This document shows positions 18,674 through 28,104 of a DNA stretch of 64,000 nucleotides, piece by piece (position 1 is the first letter of the stretch; each line of letters begins with the position of its first letter). The notes beneath the pieces were generated by a model. The model was not told where the DNA came from. It did no database searches and was given only the letters and a program-made list of their open reading frames with translations. Both the position numbers and the translations under genes were made by a program. This stretch comes from Candidatus Thiodictyon syntrophicum (GTDB lineage Bacteria; Pseudomonadota; Gammaproteobacteria; Chromatiales; Chromatiaceae): the NCBI RefSeq assembly GCF_002813775.1, contig NZ_CP020370.1, positions 434,001 to 498,000 on the forward strand, read 5' to 3'.

Positions 18674-20623
18674 CTACCGATATCGCCCGCTCCCCTCGGC
18701 GGCCTTCCACTGGTTGCGGCCGGCCCGTTTGGCTTCATAGAGCCGGTCGTCGGCCTCGCGCAGGGCGGCGTCCTCATCGGGTTGTGCCGGGTCGGCGAGT
18801 GCGACACCGAGGCTGAGCGTAATGGGGTCGGCGATGGGGTAAGGCGTGGACGCGACCGCCTGGCGCAGCTTCTCGGCCACCAGGGCGGCGGCGGCGAGTC
18901 CGGTGGCGGGCAACAGTGCCAGGAACTCCTCCCCGCCATAACGGGCAACGAAATCGCTTTCGCGCAGCGTCGCCTCCAGGGCCTGCGCCACCCGCTGCAA
19001 GACCTGATCGCCGACGGCATGGCCATGGGCGTCGTTGACGCGCTTGAACAGATCGATATCCATGAGCAACACCGCATAGGGGTTGCCTGAGCGCTTCATG
19101 GCCACGAATTCGCTGCGCAGGCGCTCATTGGCGGCCAAGCGGTTGTGCAGCCCGGTCAGCGCGTCATGCCGGGCAAGATGGCGTAACTCCTCATTGGCCA
19201 GCGCCAATTCGGCGGTGCGCGCCGCCACCTTTTCCTCCAGTTCGGCATTGAGCGTGCGGAAGCGCTGCTCACTGTCGCGTAGATCGTCTTCCGTCTGCCG
19301 GCGCGCGGTCACGTCGACACTGATGCCCGAAAAGCGCAGCGGGGCACCGGACGCCTCGTCGTAAGTCACCTGACCATAGGCATCGAGCCAGCGGATCGCG
19401 CCCGTGGGCAGCGGGATGCGGTAGGTTATCGTAAAGGGCCGCCGCTCACGGATGGACTCGGTCATTGCGCGTTCGGTCGGCGGCCAGTCGTCGGGTTGCA
19501 TCGCGGCGCGCCAGGTGTCCAGACTCGCCTGATTGATTGAGGGGTCCAAACCGAAGAGCCGAAAGAGCGCGTCCGACCAATGCAGCCGGTCATTGACCAT
19601 GTCCCAGTCCCAGGCGCCCGCCCCGGCCGCGCGTTCGGCCATCGCCAGCAGGTCGTGCGCCTGGCGCAATTGCTCCTCCTGTCGCCGCTGTTCAGTGATG
19701 TCCAGCACCACCGCCACGTAATTCGACGCCTGGCCGGCGGCGTCCCGGAGCACCGATACGGCCACGCTCGCCCACACCGTCCGTCCATCGGCGTGCACAT
19801 AGCGCTGATCGATCATGTAACTGCGTCCGCCGCAGAGCAGGCGTTGGTACAGTTCATCGCTGCGCGCCCGGTCGTCTGGGTGCGTGATGTCCTGCATCCG
19901 CAGCGACAGCAGTTGCTCGCTCGTGCGCCCGACCATGGTACAGAAGCGGTCATTGACGAAGGTCAGGCGTCCGGCGGCATCGGTCTCGGTCAGGCCGGCG
20001 ATGTCCTGGTGGGCCAGGGCGCCAAACCGCTGGTCGACCTCGAACCGGATGGCCGCCTCGCGCGCCTGCGCCAGCGCCTGTTCCATCCGCACGCGCTCGG
20101 TGATGTCGAGCAGGATCGCGCGAGCGGACCGTCCATCGGCCGCCCGCAGGGCCTCGATGTCGACGGTTAGCGCCGGTTGGTCGCCGCTCGCCAGTTCGAT
20201 CCGACAGTGGTGCTTGGACTCGGAGGCAAAGACCCGCTCCAGCAGTGAGTTGAAGGTGGGACGATGCCGCTCGGCCACGAAGGTCCCGAAGCGCTTGTCC
20301 TGCAGGCGGGCGCGTTCATAACCCAGCAGGCGTGCCGCGGTCAGGTTCAGGTCGGTCATGGTGCCCCGCGGGTCCAGCGTAAAATAGCCCACGGGCGCGA
20401 AGTCATAGAGTTCCATATAGCGTTGCGTTGCCGCTTCCAACTGCGCCTGCGATTCGCGCAACTGCTCGTTCTGCATCTCCAACTCGATCTGGTGGACTTG
20501 CAGCTCGAGCAGCAGGCGCCGTGTGTCATCGGTTGACCCTAGGGCCTCCCCGCCCGGCGTGCGTTGGCGCAGGCGCTCTTCCGCCTGGCGGCGCAGTGCG
20601 GCGGCATCGCGGTCATGGTTCAT
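18674..20623 (-). CDS. PAS-PAS-PAS diguanylate cyclase
   Basis: This 649-residue soluble protein has an N-terminal coiled coil (LELQVHQIELEMQNEQLRES), three PAS/PAC domains (about 63-180, 200-315 and 325-440), a second coiled coil and a C-terminal GGDEF domain (about 485-640). The active-site loop is RYGGEEFL near residue 561 and the domain starts HDALTGLHNRLA, so it should make c-di-GMP. Its ATG overlaps the stop of the CheB-CheR-PAS hybrid (ATGA), so the two were originally coupled and the cyclase probably acted downstream of that sensor. The IS in the upstream gene may now reduce its expression. Confidence 0.9.
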   Translation of the reverse strand: MNHDRDAAALRRQAEERLRQRTPGGEALGSTDDTRRLLLELQVHQIELEMQNEQLRESQAQLEAATQRYMELYDFAPVGYFTLDPRGTMTDLNLTAARLLGYERARLQDKRFGTFVAERHRPTFNSLLERVFASESKHHCRIELASGDQPALTVDIEALRAADGRSARAILLDITERVRMEQALAQAREAAIRFEVDQRFGALAHQDIAGLTETDAAGRLTFVNDRFCTMVGRTSEQLLSLRMQDITHPDDRARSDELYQRLLCGGRSYMIDQRYVHADGRTVWASVAVSVLRDAAGQASNYVAVVLDITEQRRQEEQLRQAHDLLAMAERAAGAGAWDWDMVNDRLHWSDALFRLFGLDPSINQASLDTWRAAMQPDDWPPTERAMTESIRERRPFTITYRIPLPTGAIRWLDAYGQVTYDEASGAPLRFSGISVDVTARRQTEDDLRDSEQRFRTLNAELEEKVAARTAELALANEELRHLARHDALTGLHNRLAANERLRSEFVAMKRSGNPYAVLLMDIDLFKRVNDAHGHAVGDQVLQRVAQALEATLRESDFVARYGGEEFLALLPATGLAAAALVAEKLRQAVASTPYPIADPITLSLGVALADPAQPDEDAALREADDRLYEAKRAGRNQWKAAEGSGRYR

Positions 20624-21514
20624 GGTTCCTGCCCCGCCGACCCATCGGCACGGGCCGCGGGCAGTCCCTCCGTCCGCTCCGCGAGGCGCTGTTCCAGAAG
20701 CGACCGCGCGGTCCGCAGTTCGCCTTCCCGCTGCCTAGCCGCCTCCAACTCGGCGTCCTGGTCGGCGACGCGGCCCCGCAAGACCGACATGGCCTCGCCC
20801 ATCTTCGCCTCCAGTGACTTGGCGTCGCTGATATCGACAAAGGTGACCACCACGCCATCGATCCGGTTGTCCTGGGTGCGGTAGGGGATGATGCGCACCC
20901 CAAACCAGCGCCCGTCATGGGTCGGGGCCTGTTGCTCATGAAAGACCAGCGAGCGCAGCACCTCGCGGCTGTCCGCGATCAAACCGGGATAGTCCAGGCT
21001 GCTCACCAGGTCGCTGATGGGGCGGCCGACGTCGCCCGGGATCAGTTTGAAGATGCTGCTGATCTCGGTAGTGAAGCGCCTGACGTGGAGTTGGTTGTCC
21101 AGAAACAGGGTCGCGATATCGGTACTGTTGAGCAGATTGGTCAGGTCGTCGCTGACCCGCGACAGGGCCTCTACCCTGGCCTGGAGTTCGTGGTTGACCG
21201 TCTGCAGTTCCTCGTTCATCGACTGCATCTCCTCCTTGGAGGTGGTCAATTCCTCGTTGGTGCTTTGCAATTCCTCGTTGGTGGATTGGAGTTCCTCGTT
21301 GGCGGAGCGCAGTTCCTCCTGTGAGGTCTGCATCTCCTCGCGCGTGGTCTGCAATTCCTCGCGGGAGCGCAGCAGTTCCTGGGCCATCTCGGCCTGGCGG
21401 GCGTCGCCCGCGGCCGGCGCGCCCGGCGCCGGTGCGGTGTGAACCTCCGTGAATACGATCAACACCATCCCCCGGAGCACCGCCGGCTCGGCCAGCGGTT
21501 GAACGGTCAGGTCC
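20620..21514 (-). pseudogene. 3' fragment of CheB-CheR-PAS hybrid gene, cut off by an ISAs1-family element
   Basis: This fragment encodes the C-terminal part of a chemotaxis-type hybrid: the end of a PAS-like domain (VLRGMVLIVFTEV), a long coiled coil of repeated EELQSTNEEL units, and a further PAS domain (LLNSTDIATLFLDNQL to GVVVTFVDISDAK). It joins in frame to the 5' fragment at 22810-24723: removing the element and one copy of the 10-base duplication GGTCAGGTCC gives VDLTVQPLAEP without a frame break. An ATG supplied by the element end (21531) could start a truncated product. The stop overlaps the ATG of the diguanylate cyclase. Confidence 0.9.
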
Positions 21515-22809
21515 CAGGGCAATCGCATCACGCTACACTAATATTCGGAGAATCTGATACACGTGTTTTTGGCTTGGCATCCGGTGCTTCAAAAAGCAGC
21601 TTCGTCAAGTAGCGTTCATCCCAACCGGCCTTCAAGCGTTTGTTCTTGATGCCGAGCTTGGTGTTGTCGTTCTTCAGCCGCGTCAGCGCGATGTGGCGCA
21701 GTACGGCCAGGTTCTCGCGGGCGCCCGGTTCGCGCACGCGGCAGTCATCCTCGCGGAAGGCCACATCGAGACTCCAATGCAGATCGTTCTCCACGCCCCA
21801 GTGATCACGCACGGCACGGGCGAAGCGGGCCACGTCGGTGGCGATACTGCCGATGTAGAAGCGAGTTTCGCGGGTGATCTTGCCAGCGACTTCGCGCTGC
21901 GACTCGACCATGCCGATCATGTTCATGCCCTTCCACAGGGCGCTGCGCGGTACGCCGGAGAGATCACCCAAGGTCCGGTAGCGGCGGGTCTCCACCCGTC
22001 CATGGCCATGCTCGTGGGTTTCGTGCATCTGCGTGTCGACCCCCGCGTAATCCCGCGCGTCGGCATCGATAAACGCCTCCTCGACTTCGGTGGCCAGCGT
22101 GCCCTGGTTGCCCTTGAGCGCCAGCACGTAGTCGGCCCCCTGCTCGATGATCTGCTCGGCGATCTTGGTCTGACAGCCCATTGCATCAATGGTGACGATG
22201 CAGCCTTGGAGACGCAGCAACGCCAGCAACTGCGGGATCGCCGTGATCTCGTTGGACTTCGCGTCGGTGGCGACTTGCCCAAGGACGACGCGGTTGGCCG
22301 TCGCCCACGCGCTGACCACGTGCAGCGCGGCCAGACCCTTGGCCCGATCGTGGGAGCGGCGCAGCGTCTTGCCGTCGATGGCGATGATCTCGCCGGGGAT
22401 CACTTCACGAATCGACGCCACCCAAGCGCGAAAGCACGTCTCGAATGCTTCCGGCGCCAGCAACCCGAACACCCGCCCGAACGTGTCGTGGGCCGGGATG
22501 CCCTTGGGCAACTCCAGAAACTGCGCAAACCACGGCCGTTTCGTGCGTCCGAACTGCGCGATGGCCACCCAGCCGTCCGCGCCGCAGAGCGTTGCCGCAA
22601 TGGCGATGACGATCATGTCGATCAGGTTGTGGTGGCGCTTGATCGGGCAGCGCGGGTCTTCCAGCGCGGAAAAATGCCCGGCCAGCGACCGATCCAGGGT
22701 TGTTTCGCACATCGTCGCCACTCCACAAGACAGAAAAGTCAGTGGATTGTCACGTGATCCTCGTGTTTCGTCTAACAGTAATTGCTAATTATCTGATGCG
22801 ATTGCCCTG
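21515..22809 (-). mobile_element. Complete ISAs1-family insertion sequence, 1295 bp
   Basis: The ends are perfect 16-base inverted repeats, CAGGGCAATCGCATCA at 21515-21530 and its complement at 22794-22809. The 10-base direct repeat GGTCAGGTCC flanks it at 21505-21514 and 22810-22819. One transposase gene fills the element. Both ends and the target duplication are exact, so the insertion is recent and the element is probably active. It interrupts a CheB-CheR-PAS gene. The transposase stop codon lies inside the terminal repeat. Confidence 0.95.
21528..22712 (-). CDS. ISAs1-family DDE transposase
   Basis: This protein of about 394 residues carries the ISAs1/DDE_Tnp_1-associated pattern: an N-terminal domain with HFSALEDPRCPIKRHHNLID, first Asp in IIAIDGKTLRRSHD, second Asp in VTIDAMGCQTKIA, ALKGNQGTL, and the catalytic Glu in DHWGVENDLHWSLDVAF followed by REDDCRVREPGARENLA. 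All three acidic positions are present and the gene is not interrupted. I prefer the ATG at 22712, with GGAG upstream; a GTG lies three codons earlier. It is transcribed in the same direction as the gene it interrupts. Confidence 0.95.
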   Translation of the reverse strand: MCETTLDRSLAGHFSALEDPRCPIKRHHNLIDMIVIAIAATLCGADGWVAIAQFGRTKRPWFAQFLELPKGIPAHDTFGRVFGLLAPEAFETCFRAWVASIREVIPGEIIAIDGKTLRRSHDRAKGLAALHVVSAWATANRVVLGQVATDAKSNEITAIPQLLALLRLQGCIVTIDAMGCQTKIAEQIIEQGADYVLALKGNQGTLATEVEEAFIDADARDYAGVDTQMHETHEHGHGRVETRRYRTLGDLSGVPRSALWKGMNMIGMVESQREVAGKITRETRFYIGSIATDVARFARAVRDHWGVENDLHWSLDVAFREDDCRVREPGARENLAVLRHIALTRLKNDNTKLGIKNKRLKAGWDERYLTKLLFEAPDAKPKTRVSDSPNISVA

Positions 22810-24723
22810 GGTCAGGTCCACGAGCCGATCGCCGTCGGTACCCGTGACCTTGACCGCCTTGACGGAGATGCCGGCCTGCTGCCGCACGGCCTTGTGAAAG
22901 ACCTCGCTCAAGGCGGTCTTGAGCCCATCGCGGGCCATGGCGAAGAGGTTCAGGTCGACCTTGCCGACCGCCGGCTCCAGGTATCTGCCCGTCTTCCCGC
23001 TGATGTACACCAGGTCGCCCTGCTCGGTGGTCAGCACTGCCGCCGGGCCATAGTGCCGCAGCAGCAGGGGTTCGATCAGCGACTGCAGACTCAGGGCCGA
23101 CAAGGGCACGGGCGCCGTGGGGGGGCGGACCGCCGCGGGGGCGGGCGCAAAGACGCTGGGAAATTCGACCGTGTTCCCCCGCGCGACGGCACGGCGTTGG
23201 TAGATCCGGGTCTTTCCGGGCAAGGGGGTAAAGAGATCCTGGTGCTGGCCGATGGTCTCCGAGTTGCCCAGCACCAGGATGCCGCCGGGGTTCAGGCTGT
23301 AGTGAAAGAGTGGGATCAGCTTCTTCTGCAGGCTCGCGTCGATGTAGATGAGCAGGTTGCGGCAGACGAGCAGGTCGAGCCTGGTGAAGGGCGGGTCCAT
23401 GACCAGGTTTTGTGTGGCAAAGATCAGCATCTCACGGATGTCTTTCTTCACCCGGTAGCCGTGGTCATCCTGTACGAAAAACCGCTCCAGGCGCTCCGCC
23501 GAGCAATCGGCGGAGATATTCGCGGGATAGCTGCCGACGCGGGCCTTATCGATGGCATCCCGGTCCAGGTCGGTGGCAAAGACCTGGAAGGCAAAGCGCA
23601 CGGGCAACTGCACCTGCTCCAGTGCCTCGTGCAGGATGATGGCGAGTGAATAGGCCTCCTCGCCGGTCGAGCAGCCGGCGCTCCAGAGGCGCAGGGTCGC
23701 GCCATCGGGATGGGCGGCCAGCAGCCCCGGAATGACCGTGGTCTTCAATTGTTCCCAGACCGCGGGGTCGCGGAAGAAGCTCGTCACACCGATCAGCAGT
23801 TCCTTGAAGAGCAGGTCCAGTTCCTGGGGATTCTCCCGCAGGTAGTGGACATAGTCCGCGATCCGGTCCAACTGGTGCAGGCCCATCCGCCGCTCGATAC
23901 GGCGGTAGAGTGTGCTCTTCTTGTAGGCGGAGAAGTCGTGGCCGGCTCGGGTGCGCAGCAGCACCACGACCTTCTCCAGGCCGCTCTGATTGGGGTCCGC
24001 CAGCGTCAGGTCGGACGGAAGCACCAGGGGCGACAGGTGCTTGAGATAGGCGAGGATCCGCCCGGCCAGTTCCTCAGCCGGCGCGATGACATCGGCCAAC
24101 CCGGCGGCGATGGCGCTGCGCGGCATGCTGTCGAACCTGGCCGAGGCCGGGTCCTGGACGAAGACGGCGCCGCCCCGCTCCTTGATGGCGCGCAGCCCGA
24201 GGCTGCCGTCCGAGCCCATACCCGAGAGGATGACACCCAGGCCGTGCTCGTGCTGATCCTCGGCTAAGGCGCGCAAGAAGAAATCGATGGGCAGGCGCAG
24301 TCCGCGGGGCGCGACCGGTTCCAGCAGGTGCAGCACGCCGTGCAGAATGGACAGGTCCCGGTTGGGCGGGATCACATAGACGTGTCCGGGCGCGACCTTG
24401 AGACGGTCCGTGATCTGGGCGACCGGCATGGCGGTGACACGCTGGAGCAGTGCCGCCATGTTGCCCTGGTAGGTCGGGTCCAGGTGCTGGACGACGATGA
24501 AGGCGAGTCCGCAGGCCGGCGGGACCGCGCCCAGGAAGAGCTCCAGCGCCTCCAGTCCACCGGCTGAAGCGCCGATGCCGACAATGGGAAAACCCTGGTC
24601 GAGCGGCGGGGCGTCGTCCGGGGCGACCAGGGGAGACGCGGCGGGGGCGCCGGGCGGGGGTTGGGCGCTGCTTGGGGAGGCTGCGGTGGACTGACCCTTG
24701 GCAGGTGCGGCTACTTTTTTCAT
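22810..24723 (-). pseudogene. 5' fragment of CheB-CheR-PAS hybrid gene, interrupted by an ISAs1-family element
   Basis: Read from the ATG at 24723 (GAGG upstream), this part encodes a CheB methylesterase domain with GIGASAGGLEALELF (Ser near 53), VVQHLDPTYQG (His near 80) and SGMGSDGSLGL, then a CheR methyltransferase domain with YKKSTLYRRIERRMG, TSFFRDPAVWEQL and the SAM motif SAGCSTGEEAYSLA, then the first part of a PAS-like domain. Without the insertion the gene would run to 20620. Now the frame ends at 22789, a few residues into the element. CheB/CheR hybrids without receiver domains are stand-alone signalling proteins; no other che genes are near. Confidence 0.9.
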
Positions 24724-24887
24724 GACCCGCCTCGCGGTACGCGACACCGACGGTTGTTGGGAGTTCCGACCACCCGCAACCGGGTACTCCTCAAGTTTAG
24801 CCCCGCCGTGGACGCCGGGCAAGGAGGCGCGCAGGAGGCGCGCGGTTGCGGGTGCGAACACCTCTGGCGCAGGGAATGCTTGCCGCA

Positions 24888-25052
<165 letters not shown>

Positions 25053-25068
25053 AAGCACTGCGCCTGGA

Positions 25069-25689
25069 TCAGGTCCTGGGCGATTGGACCCTCGGTTCCT
25101 CCTGAGGAAAAACGCTCGCCCACTGGATCACGAGGCCCGGCAGGGTGGCGACTGGGGTCTCGCCCAGGGCCGGGCGGACATCGGGTTTACCGTAGCGCCC
25201 GTCCGCCAGGCGGTAGATGAAGAGCACCTGATCCGTCGGGTGCACCAGCCAGTATTCGCCGACCCCGTGCCGCTCGTAGAGGTCGCGCTTAGGCCGCTGG
25301 TCCTTCGCGGCGGTGCGGGGTGAAAGGACCTCGATGATCCAGTCCGGCGCACCGCGGCAACCCTTGTCATCGAGCTTGCGCGGGTCGCAGATGACCGCCA
25401 GATCCGGCTGGACGACATTCTTGATCGCGTCGTCCGGCTCGTCGGCCTCGGGCAGACGCACGTCGAAAGGGGCCACATAGGGGCGGCACGGTTGACCGAG
25501 CAGGAAGTTGGCGACTTGGCGGCCGAGTTCCAACACCACGTCCTGATGAACCCGGGCCGGCGCCGGGCACATGTCGTAAGCCTGCCCGTCGATCAGTTCC
25601 CACCGCTCGCCGTCCGGCCAGCCGCGGTAATCGGCATAGGTGAATGATTCGGTAGCCTGGTTCACTTGGACGGCCGTGCCGGTTGCCAT
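25069..25689 (-). CDS. Uma2 family putative restriction endonuclease
   Basis: This protein of about 206 residues belongs to the Uma2 (DUF820) family of PD-(D/E)XK-like proteins. It begins with the usual FTYADYRGWPDGERWELIDG, and has the putative active-site segments VQPDLAVICDP and PDWIIEVLSPRTAAKD, then KRDLYERHGVGEYWLVHP. The start at 25689 has AGAGGAG 6 bases upstream; the frame is open further upstream without a site. Uma2 proteins are often multicopy in phototrophs and cyanobacteria and their biological role is unclear. It stands alone between two repeats, so transfer by recombination is plausible. Confidence 0.85.
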   Translation of the reverse strand: MATGTAVQVNQATESFTYADYRGWPDGERWELIDGQAYDMCPAPARVHQDVVLELGRQVANFLLGQPCRPYVAPFDVRLPEADEPDDAIKNVVQPDLAVICDPRKLDDKGCRGAPDWIIEVLSPRTAAKDQRPKRDLYERHGVGEYWLVHPTDQVLFIYRLADGRYGKPDVRPALGETPVATLPGLVIQWASVFPQEEPRVQSPRT

Positions 25690-25805
25690 GGTTGACTCCT
25701 CTGTAGCGGCCCCCTTGTGGGGGAGGGTTGGGGTGGGGGGTTGCAAGGCTAGCCGCTGCCGCGATCGGCCTTGGTCATCATTGCGGCCATCCCGCCGGCG
25801 CCTTT

Positions 25806-25861
25806 CGTCGCGGCCGGGGGCCGCTCCTACCCCGCGTAGGAGCGGCCCCCCGGCCGCGACG
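25806..25861. terminator. Long GC hairpin at the end of the kinase/GGDEF-EAL operon
   Basis: A 25-base arm at 25806-25830 pairs with 25836-25861 with a single bulged C, around a five-base loop. The stem reads CGTCGCGGCCGGGGG then CCGCTCCTAC. It lies 20 bases beyond the stop of the REC-GGDEF-EAL gene. It has no T-run and may be a REP-type repeat as well as a transcript end. Confidence 0.6.
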
Positions 25862-25881
25862 GGCCGGTGCGAGTGCCGGCG

Positions 25882-28104
25882 TCATTGAACAGGAGAACAG
25901 CACGCCTTCAGGAGTTCCTCCATGGCGGCGGCAGGCAGCGGCCGGCTGTACAGATAACCCTGCATCTCATCGCAGTGGCGCTCGCGCAGGAAGGCCAATT
26001 GTCCATCGGTCTCCACGCCCTCGGCGATGACCTTGAGATTCAGCGCGTGGGCCAGCCCGATGATGGCGGTGACGATCTTGTCGTCATCGTCGTCGGGTAT
26101 ATCCCGGATGAACGACTGATCGATCTTCAGCTTGTCGATGGCGAAACGCTTGAGATAGGCAAGTGACGAATAGCCGGTGCCGAAGTCGTCGATGGCGAGC
26201 GTCGTGCCGATCTCTTTCAAGGCCCGCAGACTCGCGATGGTATACTCGGCATCCTGCATGATCAGGCTCTCGGTCAGTTCCAGTTCCAGCCACCGTGCGG
26301 CCAGCCCGCTTGCCTGCAAGGCGCCGCGGACGGTTTCCGGCAGATTGCTCTGCCGGAACTGGAGCGCGGACAGATTGACCGCGACCACCGCCGGCGGGAG
26401 CCCTTGGCGCTGCCATTGCGCATTTTGCCGGCAGGCCTCGTGCAGTACCCATTCGCCGATCGCAACGATCAAGCCGGTCTCCTCCGCCAGCGGGATAAAG
26501 GCCCCCGGCGCGATCGGCCCCAATTGCGCGCTGTTCCAGCGCAGCAGGGCCTCCATGCCGATGATGCGCCCGCTGCCGATGGCCACTTGCGGTTGATAAT
26601 GCAGCACGAATTCATTGAGCGACAAGGCACGGCGCAGCGCGCTTTCGATCTCCCGTTCGCGTGCCATACTGACATTCATACTCTCGCAGAAGAAGGCGAA
26701 GCGGTCACGCCCGGCCTTTTTGGCGCTGTACATGGCGGCATCGGCATTCTTCAGCAGGGTTTCGTAATCCACCCCATCGCCGGGATACAGACTGATGCCG
26801 ATGCTGGAGGTGACGGTCAGGGTATGCCCCGCCACCTGCAGCGGTTCGTCCAGCACGGCGATCAGCCGGCGCGCTGCGGCATGGACGTCAGGGGGCTCGA
26901 TGACCTCGTGCAGGACGCAGACGAATTCGTCGCCGCCTAGCCGCGCCAGGCAATCCACCTCACGCATGGTTGCCCGCAGGCGTTGCGCCACGGTCTCCAG
27001 GATCACGTCGCCCGCGGCATGGCCCAGCGAATCATTGACGACCTTGAAGCGGTCCAGATCGATGAACAGCAGGGCCAACTGTTCCTTGTTCCGTGCGGCC
27101 AGCGCGATCAATTGTTCCACCCGTTGTTCGAGCAGGCGGCGATTGGCCAACCGGGTCAAGGGGTCGTAATGGGCAAGGAACTCGATCTGCTGCATCGCCG
27201 CCTTGATCTCCGAGATATCGGAAAAGATGGCGATATAGTTGAGCACCTGACCCTGGGTGTCGCGTACCACGGTAATCGACAGCCATTCCGGGTACGCCTC
27301 GCCATTCTTGCGGCGGTTCCAGATCTCGCCTTGCCAGTGTCCGGTGCCCAGCAGACAGTCCCATAATTGCTGATAGAACGCCTGATCATGCCGATCGGAC
27401 TTCAGCAGTCTTGGGTTTTTGCCGATCACCTCGTTCTGACTGTAACCGGTGAGCTTGGAGAAGGCGCGATTGACGGACAGGATGAGGTTATCCGGATCGG
27501 TGATGACGATTGCCTCGCCGCTGCTCTCGAACACCCGTGCGGCCAACTGCAAGGCGTGCTCCGCACGTTCGGACAGGTCGCGCGCCACCGCCCGGGTCTC
27601 GACTGCCCGCCCGTCGGCCGCGGCGACCGAGATCGCACTATGGGAGGGTCGGAACAGCAGCGGGTAGCGCTCATCCACCTCGCGCAGCGCCGCCTCCGCG
27701 CGGATCAGGCGTGCACACTTGCGCAGTGCCGCGGCGAGGATGTCCAGATTCAGCGGCTTGGTGACGTATTTGTCGACGCCAAGGTCGATCGCCTTTTGAA
27801 AGTAGCTGGTCTCCTCGAAGGCGGTGGTAATGATGATCGGGATCGTCGGGCTCATCGCGCGGATGCGTTCGGCCATTTCAAACCCATTCATTACCGGCAT
27901 CCGGATGTCGGTGATCACCAGATCCGGCTGGTATTGGGTAAAGGCGTCGAGCCCCGCCTGACCATTCGCCGCCAGGTGTACCGTCGCCACCCGCCGACGC
28001 AGAAACACGGCCAGTTCCTCACGGATCTCGTCCTCGTCTTCCACATACAGGACCGACAGGCTCCGCAGCTGGGCCTGATCGTCTTGCTCGCCATGACTAT
28101 TCAT
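25882..28104 (-). CDS. Response regulator with PAS, GGDEF and EAL domains
   Basis: This 740-residue protein has a receiver domain (15-130) with phospho-acceptor Asp near 66 in LVITDIRMPVMNG, a PAS domain (about 185-295), a GGDEF domain with LARLGGDEFVCVL (about 310-470) and an EAL domain with GMEALLRWNS, ELTESLIM and IDDFGTGYSSLAYLKRF (about 485-735). Both catalytic signatures are intact, so it may make or break c-di-GMP depending on phosphorylation. Its ATG overlaps the stop of the preceding histidine kinase by one base (TAATG), so that kinase is its likely partner. A frame open further upstream lies inside the kinase and is not used. Confidence 0.92.
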   Translation of the reverse strand: MNSHGEQDDQAQLRSLSVLYVEDEDEIREELAVFLRRRVATVHLAANGQAGLDAFTQYQPDLVITDIRMPVMNGFEMAERIRAMSPTIPIIITTAFEETSYFQKAIDLGVDKYVTKPLNLDILAAALRKCARLIRAEAALREVDERYPLLFRPSHSAISVAAADGRAVETRAVARDLSERAEHALQLAARVFESSGEAIVITDPDNLILSVNRAFSKLTGYSQNEVIGKNPRLLKSDRHDQAFYQQLWDCLLGTGHWQGEIWNRRKNGEAYPEWLSITVVRDTQGQVLNYIAIFSDISEIKAAMQQIEFLAHYDPLTRLANRRLLEQRVEQLIALAARNKEQLALLFIDLDRFKVVNDSLGHAAGDVILETVAQRLRATMREVDCLARLGGDEFVCVLHEVIEPPDVHAAARRLIAVLDEPLQVAGHTLTVTSSIGISLYPGDGVDYETLLKNADAAMYSAKKAGRDRFAFFCESMNVSMAREREIESALRRALSLNEFVLHYQPQVAIGSGRIIGMEALLRWNSAQLGPIAPGAFIPLAEETGLIVAIGEWVLHEACRQNAQWQRQGLPPAVVAVNLSALQFRQSNLPETVRGALQASGLAARWLELELTESLIMQDAEYTIASLRALKEIGTTLAIDDFGTGYSSLAYLKRFAIDKLKIDQSFIRDIPDDDDDKIVTAIIGLAHALNLKVIAEGVETDGQLAFLRERHCDEMQGYLYSRPLPAAAMEELLKACCSPVQ

